From Spirochaetia bacterium (GTDB lineage: Bacteria; Spirochaetota; Spirochaetia; Treponematales; Breznakiellaceae), in NCBI GenBank assembly GCA_025997795.1, contig BNVB01000038.1, forward strand, positions 1 through 22,630: a DNA stretch of 22,630 nucleotides, read 5' to 3'. Positions 15,073 to 22,439 of this stretch are shown in pieces. Positions within the stretch are counted from its first letter, which is position 1; the number at the start of each line of letters is the position of its first letter. Made by a program: the position numbers and the translations under genes. The notes under the pieces are model-generated. The model saw nothing but the letters and a program-made list of their open reading frames with translations, ran no database searches and was not told the origin of the DNA.

Positions 15073-15714
15073 ATGGATACCTTTCACGAACTGCGGAATA
15101 CCAAACTGGGACCGGCGCTGGTTAAAGCCCTGGAAGCCCGGCATTTTGAGGCATATTACTTTGCCGATCTTCCCCCGGCTGCCGAAAAAGTTTTTAGCCT
15201 TATCCCCCAGGAGCATGTTGTTTCCTGGGGCGGTTCCATGACCGCCGGCGCCATGGATCTGTACGCCGAAGCGGCCAAGCGGGGTTACAAGCTTATCAAC
15301 CGGGATGCGGCAAAAAGCCCCGAAGAAAAAGTAGAACTTATGCGGCAGGGCCTGCTCTGCGATACCTACCTCATGGGAACCAATGCCTTAAGCGAAGACG
15401 GCCAACTGGTTAACGTCGATGGCAACGGCAACCGTGTGGCGGCCCTGTGTTATGGACCCCGGCAGGTGATCATCGTTACCGGCATTAACAAAGCGGCCAA
15501 AACCCTGGACGATGCCATCGCCCGCGCACGGAACTGGGCGGCGCCCCTTAATGTACAGCGCTTTGCCGCAAACAAAACGCCCTGTAATATCAGCGGGACC
15601 TGCGGGGACTGTAAAAGCGCCGAATCGATCTGCGCCCAGGTAGTGATCACCCGGCTTTGCAAACCTGCAGGACGGATCAAGGTAATCATCATCGGGCAGG
15701 ATTTAGGTTTTTAG
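15073..15714 (+). CDS. LUD-domain protein (lactate utilisation YkgG/DUF162 type)
   Basis: A 213-residue single-domain LUD protein. Visible family features are SLIPQEHVVSWGGSMTAGAM (about residues 42-61), GLLCDTYLMGTNALSEDGQL (about 93-112), the VNVDGNGNRVAAL strand, and a C-terminal GTCGDCKSAESIC cysteine cluster. LUD domains occur in LutB/LutC lactate oxidation proteins. Stand-alone members like this are widespread in anaerobes and their reaction is not established. No lutA or lutB partner is present in the window. The start has a Shine-Dalgarno (AGGAG, 15060-15064), and a TATAGT -10 box lies at 15038-15043. A strong terminator follows, so the gene is probably a single transcription unit. 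Confidence 0.87.
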   Translation: MDTFHELRNTKLGPALVKALEARHFEAYYFADLPPAAEKVFSLIPQEHVVSWGGSMTAGAMDLYAEAAKRGYKLINRDAAKSPEEKVELMRQGLLCDTYLMGTNALSEDGQLVNVDGNGNRVAALCYGPRQVIIVTGINKAAKTLDDAIARARNWAAPLNVQRFAANKTPCNISGTCGDCKSAESICAQVVITRLCKPAGRIKVIIIGQDLGF

Positions 15715-15721
15715 CGAACTG

Positions 15722-15752
15722 AATTACTCCTCGAATACGAGGAGTAATTTTT
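15722..15752 (+). terminator. intrinsic terminator after the LUD gene
   Basis: A perfect 12-bp stem, AATTACTCCTCG and CGAGGAGTAATT, with a 4-base loop (AATA) and a T run ending at 15752. It serves the plus strand. The minus-strand side lacks a T run, so it is a weaker stop for the convergent GNAT gene. Confidence 0.9.
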
Positions 15753-15774
15753 GCCTTTACGCTTTCCGGCTCAA

Positions 15775-16257
15775 TTACAGCAGCAGCTCCCAGTAAGCTA
15801 CATCAAGCCACTTGTCCTGTTTAAAACCAATTTCGTTAAACTGGGCGATTTTCTTAAAGCCGAATTTTTCATGTAATGCCGCGCTTCCTTCGTTGGGAAG
15901 GGTAACTCCCGCCACCAGCGAATGGATCTTGGTCTTTCGCGCCGCTTCCAGGAGCCGTGTATAGAGTTCGCTGCCTATGCCTTTTTTTTCGTGCCCCGGT
16001 TTAAGGTACACCGTAGTTTCCGCCGCATAACGGTAGGCGCTCCGTTCCTTCCACCGGTTTATATAGGCATAACCCAGCACATAAATGTCATCTTCGTAAA
16101 TGTACCAGGGATACCTGGCGCTGATCTCCCTAATCCGTCCTTCCATCTCTTTTATGGAAACGGGCATTTCTTCAAAGGTAACCACGGTGTCCCTGACATA
16201 GTGATTATAAATCGTACAAATTGCCGGGGCATCTTCCGGCTTAACCGGGCGTATCAT
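15775..16257 (-). CDS. GNAT N-acetyltransferase, phosphinothricin-acetyltransferase-like
   Basis: A 160-residue acetyl-CoA-dependent acetyltransferase. It opens with MIRPVKPEDAPAICTIYNHYV and has the acetyl-CoA loop KKGIGSELYTRLLEAA. It ends with LPNEGSAALHEKFGFKKIAQ and KQDKWLDVAYWELL. This is the Pat/Bar/MddA pattern, acting on phosphinothricin, methionine sulfoximine or related amino-acid analogues. The natural substrate here is unknown. An in-frame ATG at 16293 exists, but it lies inside the predicted TATAAT promoter box. The ATG at 16257 has GGAGG 9 bases upstream, so it is the chosen start. The promoter -35 lies within the duplicated palindrome shared with the divergent gene. Confidence 0.87.
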   Translation of the reverse strand: MIRPVKPEDAPAICTIYNHYVRDTVVTFEEMPVSIKEMEGRIREISARYPWYIYEDDIYVLGYAYINRWKERSAYRYAAETTVYLKPGHEKKGIGSELYTRLLEAARKTKIHSLVAGVTLPNEGSAALHEKFGFKKIAQFNEIGFKQDKWLDVAYWELLL

Positions 16258-16294
16258 GGCACCTTTCCTCCCCTTCAAATAAAAAAGCTGCATT

Positions 16295-16324
16295 ATTATA
16301 CTGGTAAATCCCCCTGATTGTCAG
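16295..16324 (-). promoter_or_regulatory. predicted promoter of the GNAT gene
   Basis: On the minus strand CTGACA (16324-16319), an 18-base spacer and TATAAT (16300-16295). It predicts a leader of about 30 bases carrying the GGAGG of the GNAT gene. Confidence 0.65.
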
Positions 16325-16362
16325 TACAATGAACCGTAAATTGTCAGTACAATGAACCATAA
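16317..16362. promoter_or_regulatory. two 23-bp direct repeats, each with a palindrome (putative operator)
   Basis: Positions 16317-16339 and 16340-16362 differ by one base. Each contains the palindrome-like ATTGTCAGTACAAT (ATTGT and ACAAT around 4 bases). The first covers the GNAT -35 box. The second ends just before the Shine-Dalgarno of the divergent flavin-binding gene. The 23-bp spacing is about two helical turns. Confidence 0.6.
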
Positions 16363-16374
16363 ACGGAGGAACCC

Positions 16375-16848
16375 GTGCATTACGAAATGCGGAGAAAAGA
16401 CCGGGAAGTTTCCCGGGACGAAGCCCTGGCGGCACTGGACAAGGCGCCCTACGGCGTATTGTCCAGTGTAGACAGCGACGGTCTGCCCTACGGTATTCCC
16501 CTTTCCCTGGCCAGGGACGGGGAATGGCTTTACTTCCACTGCGCACTGGAGGGCCACAAGATAGACAACCTCCGCGCAGCGCCCGGCGTGTGCATAACTT
16601 TTGTCGGCAGTGCGGAATTCCCCGAAGATCACTTTACCGTGGTTTTTGATTCCGCCGTGGTTATCGGCACCGCAGAAGAAGTAAGCGGCGATGAAGAAAA
16701 AATCCACGGCCTCCGTTTGATTAGCGAACGTTTTACTCCCAAAAATATGCATGCCTTTGACGGCGAAATTGCCAAGTTCCTCAAAGTAACGGGAGTCTGG
16801 AAAATTCACATTGATGAAATTACCGGAAAGCGGAGAAAACAGCCATGA
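16375..16848 (+). CDS. pyridoxamine 5'-phosphate oxidase-family flavin-binding protein
   Basis: A 157-residue split-barrel protein of the NimA-like/PNPOx-related family (COG3467 type). It opens with YEMRRKDREVSRDEALAALD, then has the strand YGVLSSVDSDGLPYGIPLSL and the motif LYFHCALEGHKIDNLRA, the usual FMN-contact region, followed by VCITFVGSAE. Members bind FMN or F420/haem, and some reduce nitroimidazoles; the activity here is unknown. The start is taken as GTG at 16375, 5 bases after GGAGG (16365-16369). An ATG at 16387 is an alternative with poorer spacing. The stop overlaps the next start (ATGA), so it is cotranscribed with the PfkB kinase. Confidence 0.85.
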   Translation: MHYEMRRKDREVSRDEALAALDKAPYGVLSSVDSDGLPYGIPLSLARDGEWLYFHCALEGHKIDNLRAAPGVCITFVGSAEFPEDHFTVVFDSAVVIGTAEEVSGDEEKIHGLRLISERFTPKNMHAFDGEIAKFLKVTGVWKIHIDEITGKRRKQP

Positions 16849-18077
16849 ACGTACATGGCACAGGCTGCGGCATTCTGGATTGCATCTATGCCAACGAAGA
16901 TTTTTCTGCTCCACCTTACAGGGCGGCAATGTCAAAAAAACCCGGAGACGGCGGCCTTACGCCGGGACAGCTGGTTTTTTCCAGCGCCCTGGAAACATTT
17001 ATGGGCCGCCCCTACGATGAAGTCTTGGCATCACTGGCCGGGACCAAACTTCCCGATACCCGGAACCTTGGCGGCCCTTCGGCGGTAGCTCTGGCCCATG
17101 CGGCCCAAATGCTTGCCGGAAAAACTGCCCGTAACGGGAAAGAAACTTTTGCGGTACGCTTTTACGGTGTCCGCGGTAACGATGCCACAGGCGGCGCTAT
17201 GGAACAAAAGCTGGTTTCTCTTCCCTTTGATAATCTCCGTTTAATCCGCAAGGATTGTCCCAGTACCCGGGTGGATGTACTTTCCGATCCCAGCTACGAC
17301 AACGGCAGCGGCGAACGGACCTTTGTGTACCGCCGCGGCGCGCCGGATGAATTTTACCCCGAAGATCTGGATGCCGGTTTTTTTGACGCCGGATTAATCG
17401 CCTTTGGCGGAACGGCCCTTACTCCCCATCTTCATGACAGTCTAACGGAACTGCTTAAACGCTCCCGGCAAAACGGTGCGGTAACGCTGGTAAATCTGGT
17501 TTACGATTACCGGAGCGAAATAGAACACCCCGGCCAAAAGTGGAAACTCGGCATTAAGGACGATGCCTACCCCCACATCGATCTGCTGTTGGCGGATCAG
17601 GAAGAGGCCCTTAAAACATCGGGCAAAGTTACGGCAGAAACCGCCGCAGCCTGGTTCCTTGACCAGGGCTGCGGTGCGGTGGGTATCACCCGGGGGCGGC
17701 AACCGCTGTTACTCTGCGCTGCAGGCCCTGAGAGGGCGGGCGGCACACCGGGCATTTTTACAAAAACGGAACTTATTTCCATGCCGGTCTGCGAAGAGGT
17801 AAACCGGGAGTTGGCGGCCCATCCGGAAAAACGGGGAGATACCACCGGCTGCGGCGACAACTTTGCCGGCATGGTTATTGCGGAACTTGCCGAAGTTATT
17901 GCGGGCACAACGGGCCGCCCGGCCGGTATAGACCTGCGGGAAATCTGTATTCCCGCCGTGGCCGCCGGAGGTTTTGCCTGCTTTATTGTGGGAGGTACCT
18001 ACTACGAAAAAGAAGCCGGCGAAAAACGGCGGCTTCTGGAACCGTATATCAGGGCGTACCGGAAACAGCTGGGATGA
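16845..18077 (+). CDS. PfkB-family carbohydrate kinase (second, long form)
   Basis: A 410-residue ribokinase-fold kinase, about 100 residues longer than the usual PfkB protein. The N-terminal half has LGGPSAVALAHAAQML and FYGVRGNDATG, where typical members have GG-N and GDD-G motifs. The C-terminal motif is GDTTGCGDNF with Asp338 as the expected catalytic base. The extra length comes from an N-terminal extension (about 1-70) and an insertion near residues 290-325 (QPLLLCAAGPERAGGTPGIF). The substrate is not identifiable. The start codon lies in the stop of the flavin-binding gene. The gene converges on the nucleotidyltransferase gene with 38 bases between stops and no clear terminator. Confidence 0.82.
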   Translation: MNVHGTGCGILDCIYANEDFSAPPYRAAMSKKPGDGGLTPGQLVFSSALETFMGRPYDEVLASLAGTKLPDTRNLGGPSAVALAHAAQMLAGKTARNGKETFAVRFYGVRGNDATGGAMEQKLVSLPFDNLRLIRKDCPSTRVDVLSDPSYDNGSGERTFVYRRGAPDEFYPEDLDAGFFDAGLIAFGGTALTPHLHDSLTELLKRSRQNGAVTLVNLVYDYRSEIEHPGQKWKLGIKDDAYPHIDLLLADQEEALKTSGKVTAETAAAWFLDQGCGAVGITRGRQPLLLCAAGPERAGGTPGIFTKTELISMPVCEEVNRELAAHPEKRGDTTGCGDNFAGMVIAELAEVIAGTTGRPAGIDLREICIPAVAAGGFACFIVGGTYYEKEAGEKRRLLEPYIRAYRKQLG

Positions 18078-18115
18078 ATAAGCGGGTCATATCAACGCCC
18101 CCTATCCGGCTTTTG

Positions 18116-19027
18116 TTATTTCCAAAGCGCCTGTGGATACACCCCCGCGGCAGTATAATCGGCCACCCGCTTAACCGCCGCTTCCCGGTCTTCTTTGTAG
18201 GTAACCCCGAACCAGGGAGCATCCGCTTCCAGCACTCGTATTTTAAGCAGTTTGTTTTTGATAAACCAGTCCGCCGCCATGGGCAGATAACATTCCGCCT
18301 TGGGTTTGTCCGCAGAGCTAGCAAGAAATTCGTCAAAGTACTGTTTTAGGTTTCCAAAAATCGCCGCAGGAAAACCCCAAAAGTTCATCGACACCGGCGT
18401 GGTGTCCGGCAGGTAAGACTTGGAACCATCCACCCCGGTGTTGTAGATCTTGCCGTCTCCTTCACGGGCAATGGCGGTAAGTTCATCCACCGATGAAAGA
18501 TAATCCCCCGATACTTCGCAGACACCACGGGTAACCGTTCCCTGGGGGCTCAGGGTTTTTTCCAAACGGTAAGGAACAATCGCCCCTTCGGTCACTTCCC
18601 CCGAAAGGTACTTTCCCATAGCGTCAAAAGCTTCACGGCCGTAAAAGTCATCGGCATTGATCACCGTAAAAGGGGCGTCGATCTTGTCCTTTGCACAGAG
18701 CAGCGCATGGGTTGTCCCCCAGGGCTTCGTCCGGTTCACCGCCTTCGACTTGGCCAGTGTGTCTGCAGGAATCAAACTGCCCATTTCCTGGAACGCCAGC
18801 TCGCAGGGAAAGTTCCCCCCAATCCGGGCAAGCACAAGTTCCCGGAAATCTTTTTCAATATCCCGGCGGATAATAAAAACCGCCTTCCCAAACCCCGCCC
18901 GCTTGGCGTCAAACACCGAATAGTCCAGCAGTACTTCGCCGTTACTGCCAATTTTGTCCATTTGTTTTAAGCCGCCGTAACGGCTCCCCATGCCCGCAGC
19001 CAACACCACGATAACCGGTTTACTCAT
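18116..19027 (-). CDS. sugar-phosphate nucleotidyltransferase-like protein
   Basis: A 303-residue GT-A fold nucleotidyltransferase. The nucleotide-binding loop is LAAGMGSRYGGLKQMDKIG (about residues 9-27), with VINADDFYGREAF (about 122-134) carrying the metal-binding aspartate region. The C-terminal part lacks the left-handed beta helix of GlmU or GlgC. It resembles stand-alone proteins annotated simply as NTP transferases rather than GalU. It would couple a sugar or polyol phosphate to a nucleotide, but which one cannot be read from sequence. The start overlaps the thyX stop by 4 bases (ATGA), so it is translated from the thyX message. No pathway partner lies nearby. Confidence 0.8.
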   Translation of the reverse strand: MSKPVIVVLAAGMGSRYGGLKQMDKIGSNGEVLLDYSVFDAKRAGFGKAVFIIRRDIEKDFRELVLARIGGNFPCELAFQEMGSLIPADTLAKSKAVNRTKPWGTTHALLCAKDKIDAPFTVINADDFYGREAFDAMGKYLSGEVTEGAIVPYRLEKTLSPQGTVTRGVCEVSGDYLSSVDELTAIAREGDGKIYNTGVDGSKSYLPDTTPVSMNFWGFPAAIFGNLKQYFDEFLASSADKPKAECYLPMAADWFIKNKLLKIRVLEADAPWFGVTYKEDREAAVKRVADYTAAGVYPQALWK

Positions 19028-19866
19028 TTTTGCCTCCCGCTTTGCATCTTTTCTTCAAACCGTTCAAGCGCTTTACCTTCCAGTTTTACCGGGAAGTCTC
19101 CCCCGCCCAGCCGCCGCTGCAGTTCCGCAAACTCCGTCCGGGAAAAATGTACCGCCCCCAGCACATGATCCGCAAAAGAGGCGCAGCACCGGGGAGCGAC
19201 TTTTTTTGTTATATCAAAAAGCACTTCCGCATACAAGCGGATTTCTTTTTGGGCATGGCCGTCCAGCCGCAGTTCCAAAAAGTGAAACAGGTTGTGAAGA
19301 TCGATCTGCCAGTACCATTCGGTGTACAAGGAAAGGGGCAGATTGATCCGGGCCAGTTCCCGGGCCAGGCCGCCCTCCACCAGGGTCATATAATCCCCGT
19401 AGGCCTGTTTCTGGGCCGCCCCCAGTTCCGCACGGATACGCTCGGCCTCCGTTGTTTCCAGGGGAGTATCGGAACGGCCCTGTTTGTTGTCTGCGCTTTG
19501 CAGGGCCAGGTCTCCCCCGGCGGGAAGGTAAAAATCGTCCTTCATTACCGAGTAGCGGCCGGAAATTTCGTTAAGCCGGGCAGTTCGGTGCCGTATCCAC
19601 TGACGGGCCACAAAGACAGGCAGTTTGACATGAAAGGTAAGTACCACCTGCTCAAAAGGACTGGTATGCCGGTTCCGCAAAAGGTAGTCGATAAGCCCCG
19701 CATCTTCCCGGTAGGACTTGGTCCCCTCCCCGTAAGACACCCGGGCAGACTGAACCACCCGCTCGTCTCCCCCCAGATAATCCACCAGCCGGACAAATCC
19801 CTTGTCCAACACGGGGAATTCCTTGTCGAGGATAACTTCTGCTTCGCTTACCACACAATGGGCCAT
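19024..19866 (-). CDS. thyX: flavin-dependent thymidylate synthase
   Basis: A 280-residue ThyX that methylates dUMP to dTMP using FAD, NADPH and methylenetetrahydrofolate. The diagnostic motif RHRx7S is RHRTARLNEIS at residues 92-102, followed by GRYS. The conserved N-terminal ARVSYGEGTK (41-50) and HTSPFEQ (67-73) are present, as is the C-terminal helix with NLFHFLELRLDGHAQKEIR. This indicates a folate/thymidylate route without ThyA. The ATG at 19866 has no Shine-Dalgarno and is 6 bases after a TATACT box. The downstream nucleotidyltransferase gene overlaps by 4 bases. Confidence 0.95.
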   Translation of the reverse strand: MAHCVVSEAEVILDKEFPVLDKGFVRLVDYLGGDERVVQSARVSYGEGTKSYREDAGLIDYLLRNRHTSPFEQVVLTFHVKLPVFVARQWIRHRTARLNEISGRYSVMKDDFYLPAGGDLALQSADNKQGRSDTPLETTEAERIRAELGAAQKQAYGDYMTLVEGGLARELARINLPLSLYTEWYWQIDLHNLFHFLELRLDGHAQKEIRLYAEVLFDITKKVAPRCCASFADHVLGAVHFSRTEFAELQRRLGGGDFPVKLEGKALERFEEKMQSGRQK

Positions 19867-19872
19867 ATCTGG

Positions 19873-19900
19873 AGTATAGCAGAAAAGCCCTTGTTGAGAA
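19873..19900 (-). promoter_or_regulatory. thyX: predicted thyX promoter
   Basis: On the minus strand TTCTCA (19900-19895), a 16-base spacer and TATACT (19878-19873). The -10 box ends 6 bases before the ATG. It overlaps the hairpin that would terminate the feo operon. Confidence 0.5.
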
Positions 19901-19907
19901 CAGGCTT
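19883..19907 (-). terminator. probable terminator of the feo operon
   Basis: On the minus strand AAGCCTGTT and AACAAGGGCTT pair with a 2-base bulge and a 3-base loop, ending in TTTT. It follows the Cys-rich gene by about 30 bases and lies inside the thyX promoter region. Confidence 0.5.
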
Positions 19908-19937
19908 ACCTATGTTTGTGGTGAAAAATCTTCGTTC

Positions 19938-20084
19938 TTAACCGCACTTTCCGCAGCTTCCGCAGCTGCAGCCTCCCCTGCCTTTGCGTTTCTTGATCAC
20001 AAGAGACGCGGCCGTAAGTAAGATAGTGCCGAATACGATGATCCCCACGATGATGTTTCCGATATTACGTTGAATAAATTCCAT
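19938..20084 (-). CDS. FeoB-associated Cys-rich membrane protein
   Basis: A 48-residue protein. It has one transmembrane helix (about residues 8-30, NIGNIIVGIIVFGTILLTAA), a basic stop-transfer (KKRKGR), and a cysteine-rich tail GGCSCGSCGKCG. This matches the small 'FeoB-associated Cys-rich membrane protein' family (PF12669), found beside feoB and thought to assist or sense iron at the transporter; its exact role is not established. The ATG is 10 bases after the feoB stop with a strong AAGGAG. It is the last gene of the feo operon. Confidence 0.88.
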   Translation of the reverse strand: MEFIQRNIGNIIVGIIVFGTILLTAASLVIKKRKGRGGCSCGSCGKCG

Positions 20085-20094
20085 GATTACTCCT

Positions 20095-22155
20095 TCAAAC
20101 TTCCACAGCGAAAGGGACGTGTCTTATAACCTGGCGCGGACGGCGCAGGAGAAGCCAGAGTACGGCGGCCAGAACGGCGAATCCCGCGGCGGTTCCCACG
20201 TTAAAGCCGCCGCCGCCGAAAAACGAACCGAGCTGGTACACGATGAGGGCAAGTCCATAACCCCAGGCAAACTGCCAGGCCACGGCGAAGGCGGTCCAGC
20301 GGCCGTTGTTCATCTCCCGCCGGATCGCGCCAATTGCCGCAAAACAGGGCGGGCAGTACAGGTTAAAGAGGAGGAACGTGTATGCCGAAAGGGCGGAAAA
20401 CTGCGCGGCGAACGCGCTCCACATTTCCTGGCCTTCCTCGCTCACTTCGGCAAATCCGTAGAGTACTCCCATGGTTCCCACGACATTTTCTTTTGCCACA
20501 ATCCCCGTAATGGTGGCGACCGTTGCTTCCCAGCTTCCAAATCCCAGCGGTGCAAAGATGAAGGCGACGGCCCCGCCAACGGCGGCAAGTATCCCTTCGC
20601 TTAAATCTTCCACCATCCCAAAACTTCCGTTTACAAAACCAAAACTTGAAAGGAACCAGACCAGTGCCGATGAAAGCAGAATCACCGATCCGGCTTTTTT
20701 GATGAACGATGAGCCGCGCTCCCACATGCTCCGCAGTACGTTCACCGCACCGGGAAGACGGTACGCGGGAAGTTCCATCACAAAGGGAGAGACATTTCCC
20801 TCAAAGGGTTTTGTTTTTTTGAGTATCAGGCCGGAAAAAATAACCGAGGCGATACCGATAAAGTACGCACTCGGAGCGACCCACCAAACGCCGCCGAAAA
20901 CAGCGCCGGAGATCATGGCGATAACCGGAAGTTTCGCGCCGCAGGGCATAAAGGTCGTGGTCATTACCGTGAGCCGCCTGTCGTTTTCGTTTTCGATGGT
21001 CCGGGATGCCATGACGCCGGGGATGCCGCAGCCGGTGCCTATCAGCATTGGGATAAAACTTTTCCCCGAAAGGCCGAAACGCCGGAAAATGCGGTCAAGG
21101 ATAAAGGCGATGCGGGCCATATATCCGCAGGCTTCAAGTATCGCAAGGAAGAAAAACAGCACCAACATCTGCGGAACAAAACCCAGTACCGCGCCGACAC
21201 CCGCGACAATGCCGTCAAGCACAAGGCCCGAAAGCCAGTCCGCCGTTCCCGCCGTCTCCAAAAGGCCGCCGATGATAACGGGGATGCCCGGCACTTCCAG
21301 GCCGAAAAGGCTCCAGCTTTCGCCGAAAAGGCCGTCGTTGGTCCAGTCGGTAACCCAGGTTCCCACGGTCGTCACCGAAATAAAGTACACGAAAAAAATG
21401 ACGGCGGCAAAAATCGGCAAAGCCAGAAAACGGTTGGTAACAATGTTGTCGATCCTGTCGGAACCCGTTTTCTTTTCGCGGCGTTTCTTTTTTAGGCAGC
21501 GGCTTACCATGCCGCCGATAACGTTATAACGCTCCTCGGTATCGAGACTTTCCTGATCTTCCCCGGAAACATCCTGCGAAGATTGGACGGTGGTCTGCGC
21601 CTTCTGTACCGCCGCCGCGATTTTTTCCGTAGACGGAAGAGATCGCCGCTTCCAAACTTCCATCCCCTCATCTGCAAGATCAAGCAGTTTTTTAACCGCT
21701 TCATTGATGCCCCGTTCCTTTAGCGCCGAAATCGCCATAACCGGACAGCCCAGTTCGCTTTCCAGCGCGGTTATGTCCAGCGCATCGCCTGATTTTTCAA
21801 CTTCGTCGATCATATTTACTGCGGCCAGAACGGGAATCTTTGTTTCAAGAAGCTGGGTCGTAAGGAACAGGTTCCGCTCAAGGTTTGTTCCATCGATAAT
21901 ATTGAGGATGATGTCCGGTTTTTCGTTTTTGAGATAATTTCCGGCAATAACTTCCTCGATAGAGTAGGGCGAAAGCGAATAAATCCCCGGCAGATCGATG
22001 ATTCGCACATTTTTATTACCCTTAAGGCGGCCTTCTTTTTTTTCAACCGTTACGCCGGGCCAGTTTCCCACAAACTGATTCGCCCCGGTAAGTCCGTTAA
22101 AAAGCGTTGTCTTTCCGCTGTTGGGGTTTCCCGTCAATGCGACCTTTACTTCCAT
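20095..22155 (-). CDS. feoB: ferrous iron transport protein B
   Basis: A 686-residue Fe(II) transporter with a cytosolic GTPase fused to a polytopic membrane domain. The G1 motif is GNPNSGKT (9-16). The G2 region is WPGVTVE, G3 is DLPG (54-57), G4 is NMID (114-117) and G5 is near SAL (143-145). The two conserved membrane gate regions are visible: one around GTGCGIPGVMASRTIENEND followed by TTFMPCGAKLPVIAMI, and a second with NVVGTMGVLYG and LYCPPCFAAIGAIRREM. The cysteines in MPCGAK and YCPPC are typical of the family. The start has GGAGG 5 bases upstream. It lies in an operon between feoA and the Cys-rich membrane protein. Confidence 0.96.
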   Translation of the reverse strand: MEVKVALTGNPNSGKTTLFNGLTGANQFVGNWPGVTVEKKEGRLKGNKNVRIIDLPGIYSLSPYSIEEVIAGNYLKNEKPDIILNIIDGTNLERNLFLTTQLLETKIPVLAAVNMIDEVEKSGDALDITALESELGCPVMAISALKERGINEAVKKLLDLADEGMEVWKRRSLPSTEKIAAAVQKAQTTVQSSQDVSGEDQESLDTEERYNVIGGMVSRCLKKKRREKKTGSDRIDNIVTNRFLALPIFAAVIFFVYFISVTTVGTWVTDWTNDGLFGESWSLFGLEVPGIPVIIGGLLETAGTADWLSGLVLDGIVAGVGAVLGFVPQMLVLFFFLAILEACGYMARIAFILDRIFRRFGLSGKSFIPMLIGTGCGIPGVMASRTIENENDRRLTVMTTTFMPCGAKLPVIAMISGAVFGGVWWVAPSAYFIGIASVIFSGLILKKTKPFEGNVSPFVMELPAYRLPGAVNVLRSMWERGSSFIKKAGSVILLSSALVWFLSSFGFVNGSFGMVEDLSEGILAAVGGAVAFIFAPLGFGSWEATVATITGIVAKENVVGTMGVLYGFAEVSEEGQEMWSAFAAQFSALSAYTFLLFNLYCPPCFAAIGAIRREMNNGRWTAFAVAWQFAWGYGLALIVYQLGSFFGGGGFNVGTAAGFAVLAAVLWLLLRRPRQVIRHVPFAVEV

Positions 22156-22175
22156 ATTATCCTCCGTTCTGTCCT

Positions 22176-22203
22176 TTACTGAACTTCAATTACTGAACTT
22201 CAA
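22176..22203. repeat. 14-bp tandem duplication at the feoA stop codon
   Basis: TTACTGAACTTCAA occurs twice without a gap (22176-22189 and 22190-22203). It covers the last codons and stop of feoA, and the second copy falls in the feoA-feoB gap. Confidence 0.75.
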
Positions 22204-22411
22204 TGATGTCGATATCGGCCTTCCTGAGGGAAAGCTCGTATCCTCGTACCTGTACCTCGACCGGATCGCCCAAAGGCGCCGCTTTTCGCACAAAAATCTC
22301 CGTGTCCCGGGTGATCCCCATGTCCATGATCCGTTTTCTAACCGGCCCGGCCCCGTGAAGTTTGACGACCCTAACAGTTTCGCCCGGTTTTACCTCTTTC
22401 AATGTTCTCAT
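22190..22411 (-). CDS. feoA: FeoA-domain protein
   Basis: A 73-residue SH3-like protein that acts with the FeoB transporter at the cytoplasmic face. It has the typical FeoA layout: MRTLKEVKPGETVRVVKLHG, RKRIMDMGITRDTEIFVRK, APLGDPVEVQVRGYELSLRK and a final strand. The Shine-Dalgarno is AAGGGG, 7 bases before the ATG. It is followed by feoB after 34 bases and preceded by a second FeoA-like gene after 28 bases, so the operon appears to carry at least two FeoA proteins. Paired FeoA genes are known in several anaerobes. Confidence 0.92.
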   Translation of the reverse strand: MRTLKEVKPGETVRVVKLHGAGPVRKRIMDMGITRDTEIFVRKAAPLGDPVEVQVRGYELSLRKADIDIIEVQ

Positions 22412-22439
22412 ATATAATTACCCCTTATGTATAATTCCC

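Noticed and set aside
15753..15774. Bidirectional terminator between the LUD and GNAT genes
   Set aside because: The hairpin has a T run only on the plus-strand side.
16258..16293. Earlier start of the GNAT gene at 16293
   Set aside because: That ATG overlaps the predicted -10 box; GGAGG before 16257 supports the later start.
18140..18160. CCGCGG in the nucleotidyltransferase gene
   Set aside because: It lacks the GGAATGGATG core and encodes a family-typical C-terminus.
20471..21529. Long open frame (352 codons) antisense to feoB
   Set aside because: Low-complexity basic and Ser/Pro/Thr-rich product mirroring feoB codons; a shadow frame.
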